Positions 1 to 8,673 of a DNA stretch of 58,555 nt are shown one piece after another. Position numbers and translations under genes: made by a program. Position 1 is the stretch's first letter. Every line of letters begins with the position of its first letter. The stretch comes from Planctomycetaceae bacterium UBA2972 (GTDB taxonomy: Bacteria; Planctomycetota; Planctomycetia; Pirellulales; Pirellulaceae), in assembly GCA_002348315.1 (NCBI GenBank), contig DEAW01000153.1, positions 1 through 58,555 on the forward strand, written 5' to 3'. The notes beneath the pieces are model-generated. The model made no database searches. It was not told the DNA's origin and saw only the letters and a program-made list of their open reading frames with translations.

Positions 1-29
1 GTCTAGTCGACAGTAAAAAAGAATAAAAG

Positions 30-60
30 AGCGTGGTGCCTAACGGTGCCACGCTTTTTT
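30..60 (+). terminator. Rho-independent terminator of an upstream gene
   Basis: An 11-bp stem (30-40 with 45-55, two G-T pairs) closes a TAAC loop and runs directly into a T-tract at 55-60. It would end a + strand gene lying off the left edge. The A-rich stretch at 15-30 could make it partly active in the other direction too. It separates that gene from moaC. Confidence 0.8.
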
Positions 61-153
61 ATGCGCTGTTTTGTAAACAACCTCTGCCCCACCAACAAAC
101 TTCGTGGGTAAACTCAGGGAAACAAATTCTCCCAGTTCAGAAGCTATACTCCC

Positions 154-630
154 ATGTCTGACTTCACTCACTTTGACGACGATGGTGCCGCACGCATGGT
201 CGATGTTGGTTCTAAACAAGCGACTCACCGGGTGGCTAAGGCTGCCGGAATCGTCCGTATGAAGCCTGAGACACTGGCCAAAATAACTGCTGGTGATGTT
301 CGTAAAGGCGATGTTCTGGAAGTCGCGCGACTCGCAGGAATTATGGCGACCAAGCAGACCGGGAATCTGATCCCCCTATGCCACCCTCTTGGCATCGATT
401 CGGTGAGTATCGATTTTGAGGCGATTGATTCTGAAGCGATTGAAATCGAGGCTACTGTAAGTGTCTTTGCCAAAACCGGAGTCGAAATGGAAGCGATGAC
501 AGCCGTCTCTGTCGCTGCGTTGACGATCTATGATATGTGTAAATCTGTGGATCGGGGTATGATGATTAGCGATATCCGGCTGGTCGAAAAATCCGGTGGG
601 AAGAGTGGTCATTTTATTCGAGGCGAATAA
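154..630 (+). CDS. moaC: Cyclic pyranopterin monophosphate synthase (MoaC)
   Basis: MoaC converts the 3',8-cyclo-GTP made by MoaA into cyclic pyranopterin monophosphate, the first committed intermediate of molybdenum cofactor, in the cytosol. The 158-residue length is normal for the family. Family landmarks are visible: LIPLCHPL at about 72-79, TGVEMEAMTAVSVAAL from 108, an Asp/Lys pair in YDMCK near 127-130, and the C-terminal KSGGKSG. The ATG at 154 gives a standard N-terminus beginning with a short acidic segment and MVDV. No other moa gene is in the window. The gene is convergent with nrdR, with 26 bases between stops. Family identification is secure. Confidence 0.95.
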   Translation: MSDFTHFDDDGAARMVDVGSKQATHRVAKAAGIVRMKPETLAKITAGDVRKGDVLEVARLAGIMATKQTGNLIPLCHPLGIDSVSIDFEAIDSEAIEIEATVSVFAKTGVEMEAMTAVSVAALTIYDMCKSVDRGMMISDIRLVEKSGGKSGHFIRGE

Positions 631-656
631 CAAGTCGACCTAAGCTGATCGAGGGC

Positions 657-1118
657 TTATGTTTGATCTCGCTGCAGAATGGGTTGTAACTCGTTGACGA
701 AATCACGAACATCCTTGAATTCCCGGTAGACACTGGCAAATCTAACGAATGCGACCTGATCGAGATTACCTAGATGACGCATGACGACTTCGCCAATGTC
801 GTCTGAGTGAATATCGCCCTCAAAGTTTGCATAGATATCACTTTCGATTTCGGAAAGACAACTTTCGATATCTTCCGTTCCGACAGGGCGTTTCCAACAG
901 GCTTTGACGATTCCCTGGCGGATCTTATCACGAATGAAAGGCTCCCGGATCCCATTTTTCTTGCAGACTTTGATGGAGAGTTCTTCGAGGCGTTCATACG
1001 TTGTATACCGTCTATTGCATTCCAGACATTCCCGGCGGCGACGAATGGAATAGCCATCCGTGCTAGCGCGTGAGTCGAGGACGCGGTCATGGTCCTGCTG
1101 ACAAAAGGGACATCGCAT
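657..1118 (-). CDS. nrdR: Transcriptional repressor NrdR
   Basis: NrdR is a zinc- and nucleotide-binding repressor of ribonucleotide reductase genes. The 153-residue protein has the N-terminal zinc ribbon (Cys3, Cys6, Cys31, Cys34) with the diagnostic RRRRECLEC run. An ATP-cone domain follows from about residue 47, containing the family stretch IRDKIRQGIVKAC. Start is the ATG at 1118. It lies downstream of smc on the same strand, 127 bases away, and that gap contains a 22-bp palindrome. No NrdR box was recognised in front of any gene here, so its targets are outside the window. Confidence 0.95.
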   Translation of the reverse strand: MRCPFCQQDHDRVLDSRASTDGYSIRRRRECLECNRRYTTYERLEELSIKVCKKNGIREPFIRDKIRQGIVKACWKRPVGTEDIESCLSEIESDIYANFEGDIHSDDIGEVVMRHLGNLDQVAFVRFASVYREFKDVRDFVNELQPILQRDQT

Positions 1119-1181
1119 GAAAATTCTCCGGCTTAGAATTGCCAGTCCTGTCTGGCTTATTCACCATTGTGCCGATTTCCG

Positions 1182-1203
1182 TCAGAAATACTAGTATTCC
1201 TGA
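1182..1203. repeat. 22-bp near-perfect palindrome upstream of nrdR
   Basis: Arms TCAGxAATA and TATTxCTGA surround a central CTAG, so 10 of 11 base pairs are symmetric. It lies 64 bases upstream of the nrdR start, in the smc-nrdR gap. It is not followed by a T-tract on the minus strand, so it reads more like a protein-binding dyad than a terminator. Function is unknown. Confidence 0.45.
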
Positions 1204-1227
1204 CTTTTAATTTGCGTGCACAGAGTA

Positions 1228-1247
1228 AAGGATCGATTTTGGTCCTT
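1228..1247 (-). terminator. Possible weak terminator at the end of smc
   Basis: A 7-bp hairpin (1228-1234 with 1241-1247, one wobble pair, 6-base loop) overlaps the smc stop codon. On the minus strand only a short T-run follows, so termination would be weak and read-through into nrdR is possible. Confidence 0.3.
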
Positions 1248-4200
1248 AGGCAGCATCGCGACGCACTGCGTCATCACTGATTTCACCATTGGTACCGACG
1301 TCTTCGAAACGAACAGAGACTTGTTTACTTACTCCGGATTCCTGCATTGTTACTCCATACAACGTGTCTGCTGCTGTCATGGTCTTTTTGGAGTGGGTCA
1401 CGATGATAAATCGTGTGAAGTCCAGGAAATCCTTTAGTACATTAATAAATCGCCCAATGTTCGCTTCATCAAAAGGTGCGTCCACCTCATCCAGTAAACA
1501 AAAAGGACTAGGTCGAAACTGGAAAATAGCTAACAGCAGCGAAACCGCCGTGAGCGCTTTCTCTCCTCCGCTCAGCAAAGATATGTTGATTGCTGGTTTG
1601 CCCGGAGGCGAGGTAACGATTTCGACTCCGGCTTCGAGTGTATCGACACCCTCTTCCAGAATGATATCAGCCTGTCCGCCGCCAAAAGCTTTGCGATAGA
1701 GTTGTTGGAAGTTTTGCCGAATGGTTTCCAGCGTTTCCAGGAAGAGTCGTCGACTATCAGCATCAATACGCTGGATGATTTTTTCGAGTGATTGTTTGGC
1801 GAGGGTGAGATCCTGGAATTGACCGGACAGTGTATTAAATCGCTCTTCGAGGTCCGTGAGTTCCCCCAGAGCTTCCATGTTTACAGCACCGATATTGTTG
1901 AGCTTGCGACGTAAGGATTCAATTTCCCGTTCGACTTCTTCGCGTTGTTGAGTCTCTTCTTCGGTTTCTTCGTCGAGTTGCAATGAAGATATTTCGATGT
2001 CGTAGTCTTCCCGAAGACGCTCTTCGAGCGTCGTTCTTTGGGATCTCAATTCCCCGGATGAAAGTTCAATCTCGTGACGTTTGCTGACCAGAACATCCAT
2101 TTCTTTGCGAAGCTTGTCTCCGGTGCGAGCTTCACGTTTACGTTCGGCACCAATTTCATCCTGACGATCCCGAATGGCAAACGTCGTCTCTCTGTACTGC
2201 TCTTTGGTTAAATAGTGTCCGGCGATGCGTGAAGTCGCAGTCAGGATTTGCATGGTCGAAGTATTATGACGTAGTTGTGCCTGTTTTAGTAACTGGGTCT
2301 GATCCTCAACAACGGTTTGACGTTCTTCATGATCCTGAGCGTATTGCTGGAGCTGAGACTTTAACGCTGAAACTCGTTGTTCACTTTTACCTGCTTCGAC
2401 GCGCAGTTGTACCGCTCGACTGGTTAACGTCTGGTTTTGGCGTTCCAGTTCATGCGATGCCTTTGTGAATCTACTCAGTGAACTATTTATCTCCTGAAGA
2501 TGTTTATTGAGAGTTGCTAGTTCAGTCTCCTGTGTTTTGCTGGCCGTTGCAGTGCTGGTTTGTTGGGCCTGGATTTTACGCAGGCCGGAGTCCAGATTCT
2601 GCTGCTGCTTTTGTTCAATCTCGAGTCGATCAAGACAACGCTGAAGGTTGACTTGCTGTTCGTGCAAGGACGTTCTTTTGCGTTGCATGAATTCGCGAAG
2701 ATTGTTGAGTTGAGAATCCTGCTGCTCGATATTAGCTTGCAAACGCTCCTGTTCATCCCGATTGTCTTGTACCTGAGCCTCCAGAATATAAATATCCTGT
2801 TTCAGATTCCTCAATTCACTGCGTCGAGAGATGATTTCACTGGAAGAATCCGGAGGTCCCATAGTGACGACGCCGTGATGGTCGAGCCGTTCACCTGCCT
2901 TGGTGATGACCTGGATTTGACCTCGGTGGCGTTGCCAAAGTTGTTGAGCCGATGTCAGATCCTGAGTAATCCAGGTATCTGAGAGTAACATGAAGAATAA
3001 TGGTCGGTATTTGTCAATGCAATGAACCAATTGGTCAGCACGACAAACAACATTAGGGTCGTCTTCAAGCGTTAACGGTTGAAACGACGAGTCTATATTG
3101 TTCAGGTTGATTATGGTGATTTGAGACTCGAGTTGCATGCGTCCTATGCGGCAGGCATCGAGTAGCCGATCATTGTCGGTGACCAACAATTGGGTGTTTT
3201 TGCCTAATGCTAAGTCGATTAGATTGGCGGATGAGAAATCAACCTCGAGCAGGTCTGCAACCAGACCGATAACGCCTAAAGAATCATCGCCCGGATCCGT
3301 AGAGTGTTGCTTCTCGAGTAAATGCCTGATCGTTTCGTTGATGCCGGAATTGCGAGTTTCTAATTCCTCAAGCACGTTGCTGCGTTCCCGCACAGCAGTG
3401 AGTCGTTCGGTTAACGCTTGTAGATTTTCCTGCCGTCGGCTGTAAACATGTCGATTGTCAGCAACTTCCCGAGTCACCACTTCCAATTCTTCCTCGGCGG
3501 AATTCAAAGCGGCTGTAAGGAGCTCTGCTTGTTCCTGATGTCTGGCAGAATCCTCCTCTAACGTAGAGATCGTTGATTGGACCCGGTTGAGTTGTTCGCT
3601 AGTCTCCTGATGCTGGTGCTCAAGAGTTTCGGTAGTCGCAGCGAGTTGATTAAAAGCGGATTCGGCGTCGCTGACCTGTTTCGTGACTGTGACCTGAGAT
3701 TCCCGCTGTTGCTCAGTGTCGATCTGAAGTTGGTTTGCTTGTAACTGTAAATCAGCCTGTTGGTCTTCAAGAATCTGAAGTTGAGACTGTGTGGCGGCGA
3801 GCCTGTTTTGTGATTCGTCGAGGTCATCCTGAGTTGACGAAAGACGGTTTGCGATTCCTCCGACGCCGGACTGAGTTACAGCGAGCTGGATTCTATGACG
3901 AGCGATTTCGTTGGCGAGTTCTTCCAGTCGCTGCGTTTGTACAGATTGTGTGGTAACCGATTCGGCAATCTTCTCCCGGACTCCGGCAGATAATTCTTCC
4001 TGACGTTGCAGGTCTCCTGCCAATCGTTCCAGTTGAATGTCAAATTCGGAAACCGCTTGACTGCTTTGCTCGAACTGAAGGTTCAATTCGTTCGATTGCG
4101 TTTCCACTTCTTCGATTTGGTCATCGAACACCTGAATCTGTTCATTGAGCTGGCGCCATTGAGCAAGTCCAATTTGCGTTCGTAATTGCTGTAGACGATC

Positions 4201-4860
4201 ACTGTATTCTTTGTAACGGCGAGCTTTCGTTGCCTGATTGCGTACGGCTTTGAGCCGACCTTCAACTTCGTCGACGATATCTGAAAGCCGCAGCAGGTTT
4301 TGATCGACGCGGTCGAGCCTTCGTAATGTTTCGAGCTTCTTGGCCTTGAAACGGCTAATCCCTGCGGCCTCTTCAAAAATCTGCCGCCGATCTTTGCTCG
4401 AAGCCTCGAGCATACGGGAGACTTTCCCCTGTTCAATGATGCTGTAAGCATCGGCTCCGATGCCAGTACCGCGAATCAGGTTTTTAATGTCCTTTAAGCG
4501 ACATGGCTCGTCGTTGATGAGGTATTCACCTTCACCACTGCGGTAAACACGTCGAGTGACACGCACTTCGTCCTGTTCGAGCGGCAGGATTCGTACGGAG
4601 TTGTCAAAGATGATGGTGGCTTCGGCGCTATTAACATCTCGTCGACTCGACTGATTCGGGCTCTTGAAAATGACATCGGACATTTCCTTGCCACGAAGAC
4701 TCTTAGCGCTGGTCGTTCCCAGTACCCATTTTACCGCATCGACCACATTGGACTTTCCCGATCCATTAGGCCCCACGACAACGGTGATTCCCTCAGGGAA
4801 TTCAAACCGCGTCTTATCGGCGAAGCTCTTAAAGCCGGTTAGTTCCAGCGCTTTTAGCAT
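1246..4860 (-). CDS. smc: Chromosome segregation protein SMC
   Basis: SMC is the ATPase core of bacterial condensin, which compacts and segregates the chromosome as a dimer with ScpA and ScpB. At 1204 residues it has the full family length. Walker A (GPNGSGKSN) lies near residues 32-40. Two very long Gln/Glu/Leu-rich coiled coils flank a hinge near 525-650 (from LGVIGLVADLL). The C-terminal head shows the signature LLSGGEKALTA and Walker B with FCLLDEVDAPFDEAN. The C-terminal tail is short. No scpA or scpB is adjacent. The ATG lies 28 bases downstream of the FlgI-like lipoprotein gene, so co-transcription with it is likely. Confidence 0.97.
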   Translation of the reverse strand: MLKALELTGFKSFADKTRFEFPEGITVVVGPNGSGKSNVVDAVKWVLGTTSAKSLRGKEMSDVIFKSPNQSSRRDVNSAEATIIFDNSVRILPLEQDEVRVTRRVYRSGEGEYLINDEPCRLKDIKNLIRGTGIGADAYSIIEQGKVSRMLEASSKDRRQIFEEAAGISRFKAKKLETLRRLDRVDQNLLRLSDIVDEVEGRLKAVRNQATKARRYKEYSDRLQQLRTQIGLAQWRQLNEQIQVFDDQIEEVETQSNELNLQFEQSSQAVSEFDIQLERLAGDLQRQEELSAGVREKIAESVTTQSVQTQRLEELANEIARHRIQLAVTQSGVGGIANRLSSTQDDLDESQNRLAATQSQLQILEDQQADLQLQANQLQIDTEQQRESQVTVTKQVSDAESAFNQLAATTETLEHQHQETSEQLNRVQSTISTLEEDSARHQEQAELLTAALNSAEEELEVVTREVADNRHVYSRRQENLQALTERLTAVRERSNVLEELETRNSGINETIRHLLEKQHSTDPGDDSLGVIGLVADLLEVDFSSANLIDLALGKNTQLLVTDNDRLLDACRIGRMQLESQITIINLNNIDSSFQPLTLEDDPNVVCRADQLVHCIDKYRPLFFMLLSDTWITQDLTSAQQLWQRHRGQIQVITKAGERLDHHGVVTMGPPDSSSEIISRRSELRNLKQDIYILEAQVQDNRDEQERLQANIEQQDSQLNNLREFMQRKRTSLHEQQVNLQRCLDRLEIEQKQQQNLDSGLRKIQAQQTSTATASKTQETELATLNKHLQEINSSLSRFTKASHELERQNQTLTSRAVQLRVEAGKSEQRVSALKSQLQQYAQDHEERQTVVEDQTQLLKQAQLRHNTSTMQILTATSRIAGHYLTKEQYRETTFAIRDRQDEIGAERKREARTGDKLRKEMDVLVSKRHEIELSSGELRSQRTTLEERLREDYDIEISSLQLDEETEEETQQREEVEREIESLRRKLNNIGAVNMEALGELTDLEERFNTLSGQFQDLTLAKQSLEKIIQRIDADSRRLFLETLETIRQNFQQLYRKAFGGGQADIILEEGVDTLEAGVEIVTSPPGKPAINISLLSGGEKALTAVSLLLAIFQFRPSPFCLLDEVDAPFDEANIGRFINVLKDFLDFTRFIIVTHSKKTMTAADTLYGVTMQESGVSKQVSVRFEDVGTNGEISDDAVRRDAA

Positions 4861-4888
4861 CGAGTGGGGTAACTTTCGTGTGGAGGTC

Positions 4889-6739
4889 TTATAGTCCGGG
4901 GATTGCCGATTTCACTTTGTCCATAAAGCCATCAGGCTCAGGGCTTTCATCTCGTTCTGTGGAACTATCGGATTCAACTCGTGAATGATTGCGTTTTACG
5001 GCTTCCGCTTCCGTTTCAGCCAGTCGGTCGAAATACATTTCAGGAATCGGGTTGGAAACTTCATAGTTACCTGCTTCGCCCGATGGTTCGGAATTGGAAT
5101 CACGATTGAAACTCCAGATTGGGCGAGGACGTGCTCCGATCAGAACCCGGGCATTAATCGCATTCGTCTTTTTCAGCGTTTGAAGCATGTCAACGACATC
5201 GGAGTAATTTCCATCGACTTCGGCGATTGCTCGAATCACGTCGGCCAGATGCGTGGTGGATGTTGCGAATCGATCAGGGCGATTTGGAGAGAATCGACTG
5301 ATTTGGAGCTGTCCGTCCCCCTTGTTCTTGATGATGATCTCTTTGCCTGCAAAGACGTGATCGGTCGGTGTCACTTGAATGTCCTTGCCAAAGGCCACCA
5401 TCTCGGGACGCTTGGACATAGCGATATGTACGAGCGAGTAAGCGGTGGAATCGACCTGGTGGAAATGGAAGTCATTAAACGTACGTCCATTTACCAAAGG
5501 TGAATCGGGGTTACGAGTCCATAGGGCCCGGAAAGCTCCAACGCGAGTTTCGGCGCTTTCGGCGTTGAGTAATTCGGTGATAGCATCGAGTGCGTTGACG
5601 TGATCCATTCCGGCGAGTGCCGTCATCGCATGCCAGCGAAACGCGATATGCTGTGATGCAAGTTGGCTTAAAGCAGGAGCGGCATCCGGTTCGTCTAAAT
5701 AAGCAAGCGATTCTGCAGCATAAAATTGCACCTCAGGATCTTCGCTACTAAGGCCCTGCCTGAGCGTTGGAATCGACTCAGCCCCAATTGCTTCGAGTTG
5801 CATAGCCGCTTCAGCGGCAGTCGTCGGTTCTAGCAACTTGGCCAGCAAAAGCTCTTTACGTTCGTGGCTGGCGATATCACTTTCACCAACCACGATACTG
5901 CGGATGACGTTCATGTAGCGGGAGACGTTATGGCGATAACTGTCATGAACAACGAGTTCAACGTAATTGTCACTCTTGGCGGTAGCCACACCTTTACTGT
6001 TGTCATCGGTGTATTGGAGGAATCTACGGTTGATAGCCGAAGCGATCCGAGTGGCCGTACGAATACTGCTGAATTTGGTTTTGACGAGCAGTCCCAGCGG
6101 ACGATCCATGTGTGAGACGCCACCTCCGAGTACGATACCGGAACGATTGTTCGTGTTGTCATCCTGTCCCCGGAAAAGAGAGTGTTCGAGCACAGAACCT
6201 TCGGAAAGGGCCGCTACGTGACCGGTCCGGACATTCTGGTTTAAGACGGCCAGTTCACGCATTCTCGAACGTAAGAGATAACCATCTCGCAGACTCTCGG
6301 TTTTTGAATGTGTGGGAACTCGAACTTCCACATCAAAGGGGTCACCCTTGCGAACGCCCGGTGGTAAGTAGCCTCTTAGTAGCACCAACGATGTACGAGG
6401 AGAACTCAACAAGGCATTTGGGTTTTCCACGTCATGGGTTTGCATTTCATCGATTAGCATTTGGCGATGCATACCGGATGGCGGCGTGCTTCCCGTATTG
6501 GTGAGGCCGTTTACCAGCCCAATACTTTCCACTTTCAGGTAGTTCATCCCATTGGGGACAGTCAGGTCGCCAACAGTCAGGTCGGCAGACTTTTCTTCTT
6601 CGCCACCGGGAATCAGTTCTTTAAGTTGCTTGGAACCGGGGATCCTATCTGTCAGGCTACAGCCGGAACTAATCGTCAGTATCAATAACAGACTGGCATA
6701 GGCCAGCGTTCTGGAATTCAATTGCAAAGCAGGCTTCAT
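4889..6739 (-). CDS. FlgI-like P-ring domain interrupted by HEAT repeats, lipoprotein
   Basis: This is a 616-residue exported protein. A hydrophobic N-terminus ends in the lipobox-like SSGC (Cys27), predicting a lipoprotein. Residues about 66-285 align by eye with flagellar P-ring protein FlgI: SIGLVNGLTNTGS resembles the FlgI GYGLVVGLxGTGD, and LPPGVRKGDPFDVEV followed by ESLRDGYLL resembles LPPFxRxGQxIDVxV and KSLRGGTLL. TATRIASAINRRF matches the FlgI AxxIADTIN region. Residues about 295-410 are HEAT-type helical repeats. Residues about 495-535 (LADVIRAIAEVDG then DVVDMLQTLKK) resemble the FlgI C-terminus. The tail is acidic. The start ATG is preceded by AGGAG. No other flagellar gene is nearby, so a P-ring role is not shown. 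Family calls are from memory of motifs. Confidence 0.75.
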   Translation of the reverse strand: MKPALQLNSRTLAYASLLLILTISSGCSLTDRIPGSKQLKELIPGGEEEKSADLTVGDLTVPNGMNYLKVESIGLVNGLTNTGSTPPSGMHRQMLIDEMQTHDVENPNALLSSPRTSLVLLRGYLPPGVRKGDPFDVEVRVPTHSKTESLRDGYLLRSRMRELAVLNQNVRTGHVAALSEGSVLEHSLFRGQDDNTNNRSGIVLGGGVSHMDRPLGLLVKTKFSSIRTATRIASAINRRFLQYTDDNSKGVATAKSDNYVELVVHDSYRHNVSRYMNVIRSIVVGESDIASHERKELLLAKLLEPTTAAEAAMQLEAIGAESIPTLRQGLSSEDPEVQFYAAESLAYLDEPDAAPALSQLASQHIAFRWHAMTALAGMDHVNALDAITELLNAESAETRVGAFRALWTRNPDSPLVNGRTFNDFHFHQVDSTAYSLVHIAMSKRPEMVAFGKDIQVTPTDHVFAGKEIIIKNKGDGQLQISRFSPNRPDRFATSTTHLADVIRAIAEVDGNYSDVVDMLQTLKKTNAINARVLIGARPRPIWSFNRDSNSEPSGEAGNYEVSNPIPEMYFDRLAETEAEAVKRNHSRVESDSSTERDESPEPDGFMDKVKSAIPGL

Positions 6740-6756
6740 GCCTTAATTACTCCTAA

Positions 6757-6774
6757 ACGCAAATCCTTTTGCGT
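6757..6774. repeat. Small hairpin in the leader of the FlgI-like gene
   Basis: Perfect 7-bp arms ACGCAAA and TTTGCGT enclose a 4-base loop, 18 bases upstream of the start codon at 6739. It could influence expression but has no recognised class. The rest of the 6740-6967 gap shows nothing else clear. Confidence 0.3.
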
Positions 6775-6967
6775 ACATTTCACGTGCCTGAAACTTCTCT
6801 TGAGCAGGAAATTGCAGGCCAAACCATGCTCAAAAATACGTCAAATCGCAGAATCAGGTCAAGGGACAATGCAAGTGGCAGTCTTGCTTACGCTGATTTT
6901 CGAGAGTCCGAGCCGTATGGAATCCGGAATTAAGGAATGGTGAGACACGATTCGCAGGCAGCTGCGG

Positions 6968-7216
6968 CTATGGCTCGTCTTCGCCATGACCGCCCCAGGG
7001 ATTACAGCGGCAAATTCGCCAGGCACCTTTGAGCGAGCCTTTGATAGGGCCGTATTTTCTCACCGCCTTGATGTAATAATGACTACAGGTTGGAGTAAAA
7101 CGGCAACTTTGGCCAAAAATGGGGCTCAGGAAGATTTGATATAGCCTGACGCATCCTATAAGGCATTCTCCAAATGCTCGACGAAAGGCCATAAAAATCT
7201 GCACAACGATTTTCAT
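6968..7216 (-). CDS. yidD: Membrane protein insertion efficiency factor YidD
   Basis: YidD is a small membrane-associated protein that assists YidC-dependent insertion of inner-membrane proteins. This 82-residue copy has the amphipathic N-terminus and the family core: LSPIFGQSCRFTPTCSHY, then RKYGPIKGSLKGAWRICRC and NPWGG. The three conserved Cys positions are present. Its ATG overlaps the rnpA stop by four bases (ATGA at 7216-7213), so translation is coupled. Neither yidC nor rpmH is adjacent in this window. Confidence 0.93.
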   Translation of the reverse strand: MKIVVQIFMAFRRAFGECLIGCVRLYQIFLSPIFGQSCRFTPTCSHYYIKAVRKYGPIKGSLKGAWRICRCNPWGGHGEDEP

Positions 7217-7575
7217 GAGCCGGCTTCCAGCTTTGAGGCACCTCGGCAGAGCAGCGCCTTCAGTGAGTCGGCGACGGAATCTGCCACGGGCTTGGCACCT
7301 TTACGTGGTCGCACGACAAAGTCGATTCCCACCGGAAGGTCGTGTTGTTGCAGGCGAAAGGCTTCCCGGCAATATCGTTTCCATTTGTTACGAGTCGGTG
7401 CATCGCCGGAAAGTTTTGGAATGGAAAGCCCCATGCGGCTTGTTGTTAACCCATTTGCCAATAGGTTGATGACGAGTGTTTGGTCCGCAGCATAGATTCC
7501 GCTAGCATACACGTTGGCAAATTGCTGAGGGGAACGCAATCGCAATGCTTTCGGGAATGTCTTCGGCTCGGGCAT
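7213..7575 (-). CDS. rnpA: Ribonuclease P protein component
   Basis: RnpA binds the RNase P RNA and helps it mature tRNA 5' ends. From the ATG at 7575 the protein is 120 residues, the usual size. It has the family hallmark basic helix as RNKWKRYCREAFR, and FVVRPRKGA near the C-terminus matches the usual VVRPxA region. A longer in-frame reading would extend back over the DnaJ gene, but the extension is Ser/Arg-rich and overlaps a conserved gene, so I reject it. The gene begins 7 bases after the DnaJ-like gene ends and overlaps yidD. The order DnaJ-rnpA-yidD lacks the usual rpmH/dnaA neighbours. Confidence 0.93.
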   Translation of the reverse strand: MPEPKTFPKALRLRSPQQFANVYASGIYAADQTLVINLLANGLTTSRMGLSIPKLSGDAPTRNKWKRYCREAFRLQQHDLPVGIDFVVRPRKGAKPVADSVADSLKALLCRGASKLEAGS

Positions 7576-7582
7576 GACAGGC

Positions 7583-8473
7583 TTACCAGGTAAGTTTTTC
7601 CCGTGGGCTAGGCTGTTTAAGCGAAGCGATTTCAGTGATAACCGACTCGGGGATTGAATCCGGGATCTGGATCTGGATCGTGACGTAGAGATTACCCCGT
7701 CCGGATTTATGGGAAACGCCATGTTTGGGGACACGGATCTTTTTACCACTTTGAATTCCTGAGGGGATCTTTAAGTCGATCGTACTATAAGGAGTGGGGA
7801 TTTCGATGGTCGTGCCGGTGAGGGCTTCGGCCAGAGTGATGGGGACTTCCAGCTCGAGGTCACGTCCCGAGCGTGTGTAGTTTGGGTGATCGCAGATGTT
7901 GATTTTGATAATCAAATCTCCGGAGGGACCACCGCCCTGTCCAGGCTGGCCGTACCCGGATAACTTGATTTTCTTACCCTGCTTAATACCTGCCGGGATT
8001 TTGACGGTAAGAGGTTTACGAGTGCCGTCGGGTGCCATGGCAGAAACGTTGATTTCCCCGCCTTTGACTGCTGTTGCAAAGGGGATATCCTGCTCAGCCT
8101 CAATGTCCTGCCCCTGCCGGGGACGTGGGCCTCGCTGGCCACCTCCGCCGAAGCCAAAAAACTGCTCAAAGCCACCGCCGCCTCCCATGCCACCGAAAAT
8201 GGATTCCAGATCGACTCCACCACCTCCAAACGGGTTTTGTCCGCCTCCCATTTGTTCAAATCCGGTTCCGAATTGATCGTATTGGGAACGTTTTTGGTCA
8301 TCGGATAGCACGTCGTAGGCCTGCTGGACCTCCTGGAATTTAGTCTTGGCGGAATTGTCTCCCGGATTCATGTCCGGGTGATACTTCCGCGCCAGGTCGC
8401 GATAGGCTTTCTGGATATCTTTGGATGACGCGCCTCGATCGATTCCCAGCGTCTTGTAATAGTCCGTACTCAT
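7583..8473 (-). CDS. DnaJ-class co-chaperone without zinc finger (CbpA-like)
   Basis: This Hsp70 co-chaperone stimulates DnaK ATPase and binds unfolded clients. The 296-residue protein starts with a complete J domain (residues about 4-70) including HPDMN, a variant of the conserved HPD loop. A Gly/Phe-rich linker from about 75 to 125 follows, rich in GGGG and FGG. Two beta-sandwich client-binding domains come next, with PAGIKQGKKIKLSGYG and PSGIQSGKKIRV. The CxxCxGxG zinc-finger repeats of true DnaJ are absent, so it is a type II/CbpA-like J protein. It heads the operon with rnpA and yidD. Confidence 0.92.
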   Translation of the reverse strand: MSTDYYKTLGIDRGASSKDIQKAYRDLARKYHPDMNPGDNSAKTKFQEVQQAYDVLSDDQKRSQYDQFGTGFEQMGGGQNPFGGGGVDLESIFGGMGGGGGFEQFFGFGGGGQRGPRPRQGQDIEAEQDIPFATAVKGGEINVSAMAPDGTRKPLTVKIPAGIKQGKKIKLSGYGQPGQGGGPSGDLIIKINICDHPNYTRSGRDLELEVPITLAEALTGTTIEIPTPYSTIDLKIPSGIQSGKKIRVPKHGVSHKSGRGNLYVTIQIQIPDSIPESVITEIASLKQPSPREKLTW

Positions 8474-8673
8474 GTCTAAACGATTGTTTGGAGTCGTTGG
8501 TTGGCTTTGAGAAATACTCTTACTCGGATTCTATCAACAAGACTAAGGACCTGTAAGTCTCCGTTACTGTGAAGTTAAAACGGTGATGCGTTAATCGTTT
8601 GAATCCTTTAATCTACAGGGGTTGGGCGAGTCGTTTCGATGACATGCCTGAATTTAACTGGAGGATTGAAGCA

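Noticed and set aside
7576..7749. N-terminal extension of rnpA to 7749
   Set aside because: It lies within the conserved DnaJ-like coding region in another frame and is Ser/Arg-rich. The ATG at 7575 gives the normal length.
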